Source: Dactylorhiza incarnata | Lineage: Eukaryota; Streptophyta; Magnoliopsida; Asparagales; Orchidaceae | Length of the DNA: 64,000 nt | Assembly (NCBI GenBank): GCA_033032865.1 | Contig: JAWHQI010000170.1 | Location: 369,001 to 433,000 of the forward strand | Direction: 5' to 3' | Shown: in pieces, positions 56,401 through 64,000 of the stretch | Position numbering within the stretch: the stretch's first letter is position 1 | How the letters are laid out: the number at the start of each line of letters is the position of its first letter | Made by a program: the position numbers and the translations under genes | The notes under the pieces: model-generated | What the model was told of the DNA's origin: nothing | The model's database searches: none | Seen by the model: the letters and a program-made list of their open reading frames with translations, nothing else

Positions 56401-58019
56401 GTCATAGCCCGATAGGACAGCGGGGACCGGAGGAGAGTAGGGTCGCCCACCAAGCGACATTGGCGGCCCTGCTGTTGAAATATCATCGTCATCGAAGCCC
56501 AATTCACCCGAACGTCTCCAAGGGTCTCGAGCCACGCCACGCCGAGGATAGCGTCGAGGCCACCCAACTCGAACATATAGAAATCAGCCGTGACCCGGCA
56601 CGAGCCGACTGTCATGGACACCTCCTTGCACTGGCCCAAGGTCGGACGGCGGCGACCATCGCCCAGGCACACCGAGAAGTTTGGTGACGGATCCACCGGT
56701 ATGGCGAGCTCCTGTGCCAACTGGGAGGACATGAAGTTGTGACTGGCCCCACTGTCCACCATCACAATGACGGGGCGGTTACAAAATTCTCCGGCCAACT
56801 TCATGGTGCGGGGTCCTGTCAATCCCCCGACAGAGTAGAATGGCAGTTCTAACAAGTTGAGAGGAGCGTCCTCGAGGTCGGTGGGGGGAAGAGCGGATGG
56901 GGCCTCCAGCGGTGGCAAATCCTCGGTGGTGGCGTACCCGTCGCCGTCGGTGAAGATTGCGTGGAATTCCTTGACGGGGCAAACATGCTGAGGCGAGTAG
57001 GGTTGGCGGCAGCGGAAGCATAATCCGCGGCGCCGAAGGTCGTTGTAGTCCACGGTGGAGAGGCGGTTGTGTCCGTCCGGACGAGCCGGCCGAGGGTGTG
57101 GCGCGGGGGCCGGCCGAGGGCCGGTATCACGCACGGGATGGTGACGGAGAGGTTGTAGGCCGGTGTGCCGAGGGCCGATGTCCGCCTCAACCGCACGGGC
57201 AAGTGCCAATGCTTCGGAGACCGTGCGTGGGTGATGAGTGCGAATACGCGAGCGGATATTTGGAAGGAGGCCTTGCAGAAAAAACCCCAGGTAGTGGTCG
57301 GGCGGGAGGCCGGGGACTTGGGTGACGAGAGCGACGAACTCATCGATGTATGCGTCCACCGTGGTCGATTGCCGGGCGGAGCAAAGCCGCTCGATAGCGG
57401 AGCCGGTGTAGCGGGAATCGTACCGGCTAATCATTTCTTGTTTGAATTCATGCCACACAATGAGGGGTTGCACTTGGCGCAGCCAACGTGCCCAATGGAG
57501 GGCCGAGCCGTCCATGCCGACCATAGCGGTGCCGACTTGATCCGCCGGGGGAGTGTCATTGAGGTCGAAGTACTGCTCCGCACGGGCAACCCATCCCATA
57601 GGGCCCGTACCGGCGAAGGATGGAACATGCATTGCGTATGTGGGGCGAGGCACAGGACAAGGCGGAACAACCGGGCACGGATGGGGCGCCGCCGACGCAC
57701 GAACACCCGCCGCGAGCGGGGAGGGAGGGGTGCCGAGCAGCGAGGCCGCGTCCGCCATGGTGCCTGGTGGCGGCGGCGTGCCCGACGGTGGATGCAGGGC
57801 GTCGAGGCGCAGGAGGATGGAGGACTGAGTTGCTAAGACGGCCTCCATCATGGATTCGAGCTTGGAGATCTGCGAGCCCTGGATCGCGACGTTAGCCGCG
57901 AGGGAGGAGGCGTCGTCGGCGGCGGAGGAGGAGTCGGCGGGGTGCAGACGAGTGTTGGGGGCCATTAGGGTTTCCGGCGGCGGAATTGACGCGGGCGGAG
58001 ACGGCAGGTGTCGGACCAA
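53362..58019 (-). pseudogene. Gypsy 2 Gag-Pol with chromodomain, one frameshift and one stop
   Basis: 55500-58019: gag (YAMHVPSFAGTGPMGWVARA, ALHWARWLRQ), knuckle-like CFRCRQPYSPQHVC with non-canonical spacing, protease [35 protein letters not shown] and [14 protein letters not shown] missing base near 55771, just before the FFDDI active-site box, shifts the frame to 54319-55614: RNase H IVECDASGTGVGAVLM, integrase AVCLPCQKAKYE, MDFITRLPRSNGFD, SIVSDRDPLFLS. A TGA near 54317, where gypsy 1 has TGG, separates 53362-54282: MSTAYHPQSDGQSE, WAEYSYNT and the chromodomain (EEIKVAWRNRPRTSATWLL, FPDYCLEDKANFPDGG). Two small lesions only; otherwise well preserved. Confidence 0.9.
58002..58019 (-). other. 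Putative primer binding site of gypsy 2
   Basis: On the minus strand TTGGTCCGACACCTG follows the 5' LTR directly. It begins TGG, complementary to a tRNA CCA end, but is not the initiator-Met site used by the copia elements here. The tRNA partner is not identified. Confidence 0.45.
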
Positions 58020-58507
58020 TGATACCGCTCCAGGTATCGGAACGGCGATAGTGGCGGCGACAGCGGCTTGGCTAGCGGAAGGAATTGGCGCTGGGCGACA
58101 GCGGCGGCGACAGTGGCTGAGCTAGCGGAAGGAACTGGCGCTGGGCGACAGCGGCGGCGACAGTGGCGGGGGTAGGCGGGAGACGGACGAACGAGAGAGG
58201 GAGATAGAGAGAGATAGAGAGAGAGAGAGATAGAAGACAAGGGGAGCAACCCCTCCAAATTAGATTGATCCAAGGATAACTCCAAACCCTAAGGTGATCC
58301 CTTATATAGGGGGAACCCACCTCTACTAATGTTCATAATTAAAAAGACATAAACAAATAATAAAACTGCAAATAAAACTCATGCGCCAGTCGGCCACGTC
58401 AGACGGCCCTCGCCGAACCGCTCGCTTCGGTGTTAATACTTGGTCGCGCGCGAGCCTTCCTCGAGTACACCTGCCATTCCGGCTCGTCCGATTGGATGTC
58501 GGTAACA
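58020..58507 (-). repeat. 5' LTR of gypsy 2
   Basis: Carries an additional copy of a roughly 50-bp unit (GGCGCTGGGCGACAGCGGCG region, 58080-58160) compared with the 3' LTR. TATA-like box about 58299-58309 on the minus strand. Confidence 0.9.
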
Positions 58508-58618
58508 CTGCTGCTCATAGAGATAGACCATTTGGGGTGAACCATGTAAATTGTGTTTTCTGTTTTGTTTTTTCTCTCGTTTTATTTTATTTCCTAGCAC
58601 ATGCTAGTGACTGGAGGG

Positions 58619-58990
58619 TGTTACTAGTCAAATGGTAGAACATTGGTTGCTTCGTCAAAGGGTAGCCAAATGCGGGGATGGCGGAAGAGGAAACTATGGA
58701 GTCGGGATCGCCGCTGCCCAACTGGGGTGTTCTAGAGAAAGAGAGCTACCAAAATCTCATGCAAGGGATAAGGAGGAATGGACTGATACTGATTCTTGCA
58801 TACCCTCATTCCAATCTTACATGACTTTAAATAAGCTATTACATGACTTCACTCTTATTGACTCCTAGCATTCAACTACTTCCTAATAAAAGACAATTAA
58901 AAATAAAAAAGACAATATTTAATGACTCGACAATCAATAAATAGAGAATTAATAAAAGTAAATTGATAACCAGACCCGAGACCCATAACA
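58619..58990 (-). mobile_element. Isolated gypsy 3' LTR with adjoining polypurine tract
   Basis: 372 bp with inverted ends TGTTACTAG and ACCCATAACA. Next to it the minus strand shows GAAGGTGGGCGTGA, a gypsy-style polypurine tract, preceded by GGCTTGAGAACAAACTC, the familiar end of gypsy pol (LRTNSFLKVG). The rest of the element to the right is lost or unrecognisable. No target duplication matches, so it is a truncated element, not a solo LTR. Confidence 0.65.
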
Positions 58991-59019
58991 TCACGCCCAC
59001 CTTCAAAAATGAGTTTGTT

Positions 59020-60562
59020 CTCAAGCCTAAAGACATTTAATTCTTGTGCTAGATTCACCAAATGCCTTTTTCATGGGAGTTATCGACGTCGAAGTACAAG
59101 TCATTGGCAACAATGACCACGATCACAGTGCTCGTCGCGGTTATAACATAACTCTTTTGCACGTCGATCAAAGCACGAGACATACATAGGATTTGTGGGT
59201 TTCCAGCCTGATTCCCTGAAATGACGCTTGCAATTGCATAGTCACCCTGATCCAGATGTAGTCGACGTTCGCACAGTCTGGACAAACTCATAGTCGTAAC
59301 CAAGTCATGTGGCACCTAAAACTAGATGTCTAGTTGTAGTCGTTCGTGAAGCCCGATTGTGGCGACCTACTGCTCAGGTTGTACTAACGTAACATGACTA
59401 AGTGGACTCGAAAATGTTCAGTATATGCGTCTATAGATCTTGTTTTTCGTAATGTGGTTAGCGCACCAAGATGATTGCTTCGAAGGGAGTCTGAATCATA
59501 CGTTGCAGAACCCTTTAAATTCTTCACAAGACTTTGGTGCAAGGGAATTTTCGGTGCCATTTCTAGTGGTCAGGAATGGAGGGAATGGTGGGGAAAGTTG
59601 GTCGGAGGTGCATGGGGTCAGTGATGAGTAGCACTTTAACTGGGAATGGGTGGAGGGATGCTTAGATAGTGTTATAGGGAGGAGGCTTGGGAAGGGAGTG
59701 GCTGGAGGAGGATGTAGTGTAGTTGCGGCTGAAAGAGGGAAGGTCAGCAGTAACCGGAGATTCGGGGATAGAACCGCATGAAATTGTAGAAGTGAAGGTT
59801 GATGCCAGCAGCGGGCAAAGGTTGGTGGCCTACCAAAAATAGGTTGAAAGAGGCATAGGGAGAGGCGAAGCGCTGGCAGGCAGTGGAAGGGGGGCGACTA
59901 GTGGCATTGAGGCGGATGGTAGGGCAGTTAGTGGCTTCGACATTAACTAGGAGAGGCACAATTTCGCACCATGCGAGTTTCTCACAACCGAGTGGATTTT
60001 CAGCCACAATTCTCAATACTGTAGGTTCTCACAACTCCAAATAAATAAATAATACATATAATATGAAAAATCAAGTCAGTTTGCATTCGCGGACTCCAAT
60101 CGTACAAATGACATCATATAGTCGAAAATGTAAATCGATCCCTATCAGGTCCTAAAGTTCGGGCACGAGGTTGTTCTTCATTAATATCAAGTTTAGCATA
60201 AGCTATGCAGAACATCGCATGCTACATCCAATCAAACAATTTCTTTGTAGCTGATATTCTAAACTTGCCAAATAGAAGAACTATTTTCAAGCCTCTTTAT
60301 TGGATCCTTTTTGGGTTTCTCTTTTTTGTATGACTTCAGTGACTTTGTTATAATGAGGGCTCTGACCATCTGATGGACTTCTACCTTCTTTCAATTTCTA
60401 TAAAATCTAAAAGAAATGTATGATAATTGATAAGTATGAAATATGTGAATGATATTCCTCTGTAAATGAGTAAAGCATTTACACAACAATACTATTGTTT
60501 ATAGGTATTGTCAAATGCTTTTGAGACATAATAAAAAAGTACAATGACTTATTTATGGATGT

Positions 60563-60564
<2 letters not shown>
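59020..60564. other. Spacer without recognisable gene
   Basis: Several short ORFs (for example 59055-59315 minus, 59440-59631 plus, 59744-60016 minus) show no conserved family and no splice-linked partners. Nothing else supported. Confidence 0.3.
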
Positions 60565-60624
<60 letters not shown>

Positions 60625-60630
60625 CCCCCC
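60565..60630. repeat. (TC)n microsatellite with C9 tail
   Basis: About 29 TC dinucleotides followed by nine C residues. Confidence 0.92.
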
Positions 60631-60835
60631 TACTGTATGAGCTTCTGTCCAGCATCCTATCCTATAAGATTGCTCCCAAGTTCACGTTAATATTGGAAGG
60701 ATATTGTAAAGGATGCATAAAACTTGGAGCATCATAGTTCTTGCTGAAAATGGGATTACCCAGCAGGTTTGGTTCTCATAATAATATTCTGTTGTAGGTA
60801 AAATTTCAGGTAAGCTTTAACTTTTTAAGGCATAC

Positions 60836-62162
60836 TGATGGGGAACGGCGGCGCGAACTCGTGGTGGAGCGTGAGTTTTGGGTCATGGCCTATTGTCTAT
60901 TGGCCACAAGCCATATTCAGCATCTCCGTGTCGACGATCCGACTTCGCAGATGCGTCCGGATTTTTGTTTATATGTTTGTTCATATATTAACTCATTATT
61001 TTTAGGGTTTTTTTAGTGAGGTCGGACACTTGACACTCTCGGCCAATCATAGACGTTGATGTCAGGGTGCCTTAATGTTGTATTATTATAAATAAAAGTA
61101 AGGGGCAGCCATCTTATTCATTGCTGATTTTGGAGAAAAGGAATTCCCGGAATCTGGCAATCTTTCGTGGTGCGACGACGCGGAGCCCTAAGGTGGTGGA
61201 CTCCTTAGGTTTGTATCATTATTTTCCCTTACATTCCCTTCCACCATCACCCGCTAGTTTATTTTCCCTATTTTTTCACTTTTGTGAGTCCCATCCAGAA
61301 AGCCCGTGAACCTTTTTTCAATAAACAACCTCCCCTATTTCATTCTTTCGTGAAACCTCCGCTTCTCATTTATCGTGAATCCTACAAATAATTTTCCCAC
61401 AACCTGATTCCACAGAGCCTTAAATCCCCCTCCTAAAAGCCAGCCTCCTGTGTATCCTACCCAGCCCCCGCCCGTAAACCCTCCTCCAGATCACCTCTGC
61501 TTCCTACAGAAATACCCCTGCCTTCCCCGTGAATTACCACATCCAGAAATTCCCCATGCCTTTCCCGTGAATCCCCACATCCAGAAATCCTCCCCATACA
61601 TTTCCCGTGAATCCCCACATCCAGAAATCCTCCCCCTACATTTCTCGTGAATCCCCACATCCAGAAATCCCCCTTGCCTTTTCCCGTGAATCCCCACATC
61701 CAGCATTCTGATTCCAACCATCATACAGCAGCCACCTCCTCCCGGACAGCCACCAATCACCTGTGAATCACTAAATTTCCACACTACGGCCTCCCCTTAC
61801 CCCGTGAGGATTATTTCGTATTGTTGATCTTGTTCTCCTTATTAATAAACGGTGTTGTGATCTTTATACTTGCGTAGGTATCTTGAATTGTGGGTGTTTG
61901 TGCTAGATTATTCGTTATTTGCAGGATTTATTCGCCATGCACTCTTGTTTTGGTCATCCACGCGGAGGAAAGCCTAAGCCCACTTGCTTAAAGAATTATT
62001 TTGTTTCGCTTCAATTATCTAAGTGTAATTTAATTATTTATTGGTATGATTTGATCCCTTCGTCAGATTTTGCATGTGTGCCGCATTTAGCCGTTAAGAC
62101 GAATCGAGTTATTTCCACGACACTTCACTTAGGGTTGCATTCTAGTATCCTACCCTACATCA
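60836..62162 (+). repeat. 5' LTR of the right-edge element
   Basis: 1327 bp with TGATG/CATCA inverted ends. A TATA-type TATAAATAAAAG at about 61089 precedes GGGGCAGCC, and AATAAACGG near 61842 could be its polyadenylation signal. The U5 half holds a tandem repeat. Confidence 0.8.
61525..61710. repeat. Tandem repeat, unit about 42 bp, in the LTR
   Basis: Units containing CCCGTGAATCCCCACATCCA plus GAAATCC and a short CCCCTACATTT spacer repeat four to five times. Confidence 0.85.
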
Positions 62163-62164
62163 GT

Positions 62165-62176
62165 TGGTATCAGAGC
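62165..62176 (+). other. Primer binding site (initiator tRNA-Met)
   Basis: TGGTATCAGAGC lies two bases after the LTR end at 62162, a canonical plant primer site. Confidence 0.9.
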
Positions 62177-62548
62177 TCAAGGTTTGGGCCACATTTATAT
62201 ACATAGTGGTAGGTCATATAGAGTTGATAGGTCATCCATGGCTAGTCATAGTGATCATTCGACACTGTTTTATGGTAATAGGATCCAGAGTCTGTATATG
62301 CTTGATCCCATAGAGCTCCTCATCCTATTTTGTTGATCATCCTCGTTAGTTGCCGCACATTCGTAGAGATCACGTCTACTCTCTGACACAATTTGAGTCT
62401 ATTAAGAGCGACCACTTAAATGAATACCAAGAGCCCTATAAAGGTCACCATCATCAGGATAACATCACAGGTAGAGACCATCCTAGTTCCGAAAACGGAG
62501 ATGTCGGAAGTCGAATTTCAGCGAGTAGTTCTTGATTGATTTGGTCGC

Positions 62549-63778
62549 ATGAATGCTCATTTTGATAGCCCGAGGAATGCCTTAGGAGGAATCAATAGGA
62601 CAAAGCATAATGGTTTAGGACAAGCCATCGATACGTCTAGTAGCGCTCTTACTGACATGATAGACCCGACACCTGATTTTCATTCATCTCATCTTGATGA
62701 GACTCAGTTCCCACTTGATTTTGGAGTTGAGTCCAATCATGACCATATGTTACAGGTAGAGAGCGACATTAGTATGACTAGTGAGTATGGTCAAGAGAGT
62801 GAAGACAAGCGGCCCGGTGATACAGTGATGGTATCTTCATCCTCTAGACTTCATTTAGACCCAGCTTCCCCTTCGGCTAGAGATCCAATCCTCGACACTT
62901 TACCTATTAGCCCACTTTCGAGTATGGGCTTTTCCCACTCTTCCCTTATCATCGTCCTGAGTCACATCACGACTGAGAGCCTAGTGTTGCTCTCGTGGTG
63001 ACCGCCTCACCCATTTTTGGGAACACTACCCCTTACGATGGTGCGCACCTTGAGGACCATGATTCTGCTTGGGATTCTTTGACAAGTCCCCCAGTTGGGC
63101 CTGATGAGCCACTGCGTCCTTGTGAGGATGAGATTCAGGTGAGCGACTCATTTACGAGTATCGAGTTATTGACTTCTCTTCAATTATCGCCCCTGATTTT
63201 ACCTCAGAGAGTGGATCTTGAGCGTAACATCAAGTATGTAGGACTTTCCTTAAACACATGCGAGCATACTTTCGATGATTCAAGAGTCTATCATCTGACC
63301 ACTCATACTCTTGATAAGTTTTGGAACACATTGTTTGCTGACCCACCAGATGAGGTCATTCTTGTGAGGGGTACTCACCAAACACTTGAGTCACATTCGG
63401 ACGACAGTGTCTATGGTTTCACTCAAGTGATCGCCACACTAGCAACAAATTTTCACACATGTCTCATGGTGAACCCTCTCATGTGTCATGTTCCCTGAGA
63501 AACATTTGACACTTTATGAGCCATATTTGGGTGTTGATGTCTCATGCAGTCATTTGGATACTTGTCGCACACTCGATGAGTTTTTCTACACTCCACCGAA
63601 AGAGCCTCTTGATAAGTCACCCCATTTTAGAGATAGTCAGGTCATTGTCAAACTTTCCCCTAGAGAGTGTGTCGTGTTCAATTTGCATCATTTGTATCAT
63701 TTGCATTATTTGAATGAGTCTGTTGAGTCACGTGTTCATCATTTGCATGGTTACATGAGTCGGTCCGACGGAGGATAA
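62549..63778 (+). pseudogene. Unidentified coding region of the right-edge element (about 410 codons in three frames)
   Basis: Overlapping frames 62549-63001, 62995-63498 and 63488-63778 join end to end and probably were one ORF. The product is acidic and rich in S, H, D and L (DMIDPTPDFHSSHLDETQF, DEPLRPCEDEIQVSDSF, LERNIKYVGLSLNTCEH, LHHLYHLHYLNESVES). I see no capsid, zinc knuckle, protease or RT motif, so it is not ordinary gag. It sits where gag should be, after the primer site. Either a retroelement extra ORF, a captured sequence, or a highly diverged gag. Confidence 0.4.
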
Positions 63779-63784
63779 ATACTG

Positions 63785-64000
63785 GTAATAAATCTTATAA
63801 ATCTCTTGCAGATAACCACGGGAAGGAGCAGGTATTTAAAGAAGGTGAGCACGCGATGGTGCGAAAAAATTCGTGTTGGGGACCTGCTAAAAATTAGAGC
63901 ATCAGGCGAATGGGTCCCTATACAATCATGAAAAGAATCAGAGCAAATGCCTACAAGCTTAATATCCTTAAGAGTATGGATATTCATCCCATATCTAATG
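63785..64000 (+). pseudogene. Gypsy integrase C-terminus
   Basis: Reads NKSYKSLADNH, EQVFKEGEHAMVRKN, then after a TAG stop IRRMGPYTIMKRIRANAYKL, NILKSMDIHPISN. This is the well-known C-terminal integrase block of plant gypsy elements (ADNHRR, VMV.LRK, GP.KIL.RI..NAYKL). It continues past the window end. Confidence 0.75.

Larger units (their letters stand above)
53033..58507 (-). mobile_element. Ty3/gypsy chromovirus, nearly complete (gypsy 2)
   Basis: The LTRs 53033-53470 (438 bp) and 58020-58507 (488 bp) both run TGATACCGCTCC...GGTAACA, with target duplication CTGCT (53028-53032, 58508-58512). The 5' LTR is the right one (minus orientation). The right LTR is 50 bp longer because of one extra GC-rich tandem unit. 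Gag-pol is almost whole, with one frameshift and one nonsense codon. Confidence 0.93.
60836..64000 (+). mobile_element. LTR retrotransposon, + strand, runs off the window
   Basis: The 5' LTR 60836-62162 (TGATG...CATCA) is followed after two bases by TGGTATCAGAGC (62165-62176), the initiator-Met primer site. Downstream are unfamiliar ORFs (62549-63778), then a gypsy integrase C-terminus (63785-64000). Capsid, protease, RT and most of integrase are absent, so a large internal deletion or replacement has occurred. Confidence 0.8.

Noticed and set aside
62549..63001. A host gene independent of the transposon
   Set aside because: It lies directly after an LTR and primer site and before integrase sequence, with no promoter or splice sites of its own; kept as part of the element with unknown identity.

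Overview
This window is nuclear DNA from a flowering plant. The evidence is GT-AG introns in plant gene families (NAC factor, At4g14310-type WD40-like protein, GH35 beta-galactosidase), plant-type LTR retrotransposons primed from initiator tRNA-Met, an RTE-like LINE ending in a TTG-rich tail, and hAT, CACTA and Tourist-like DNA elements. I cannot name the species. Only two ordinary genes look functional, both on the + strand at the left end. One is the 3' part of an At4g14310-like gene (1-3474, three exons visible). The other is a complete membrane-tethered NAC transcription factor (CDS 6828-9011, four coding exons, a 1.5-kb intron in its 5' leader).

From about 9.8 kb to the right edge almost everything is transposon-derived. 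In order: a degraded 3.2-kb hAT element (9807-13002, 8-bp target duplication); a 225-bp TG..CA miniature element with tRNA-like promoter boxes (13073-13297); a 429-bp MITE (13749-14177); a broken U11/U12-31K snRNP protein copy (14526-15530, minus) split by a 299-bp insertion; a young and apparently intact Ty1/copia element (16735-22505, minus) inserted inside the reverse transcriptase of an RTE-like LINE; a truncated Ty3/gypsy chromovirus (25100-29682, minus); a block of hairpin repeats (30.7-31.1 kb); a gypsy integrase remnant (31797-32640); a long low-complexity inverted structure (32.7-33.8 kb); a Tourist-like MITE (34150-34364); and a 1254-bp solo LTR (34699-35952).

A second Ty1/copia element (36049-48235, minus) has a dead gag-pol. 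Its 5' LTR is split by a 6241-bp CACTA element (41413-47653) that carries exon-like segments but no transposase I recognise. To its right lie scattered pieces of a BGAL9-like beta-galactosidase pseudogene (48385-48950 and 51938-52004), a fold-back element filled with a 31-bp minisatellite (49425-50097), copia fragments, a nearly complete chromovirus with one frameshift and one nonsense mutation (53033-58507, minus), an isolated LTR (58619-58990), and the 5' end of another LTR retrotransposon on the + strand (60836 to the edge). That last element carries an unfamiliar coding region fused to an integrase C-terminus.

Target-site duplications and nesting give a relative history. The LINE predates copia 1. 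Copia 2 predates the CACTA element inside its LTR. Copia 1 has one substitution between its LTRs and is the youngest LTR insertion here. I found no CRISPR array, no convincing tRNA or rRNA gene, and no gene cluster acting as a pathway. The best leads are the tRNA-boxed miniature LTR-like element, the exon-bearing CACTA element and the unexplained ORFs in the right-edge element.
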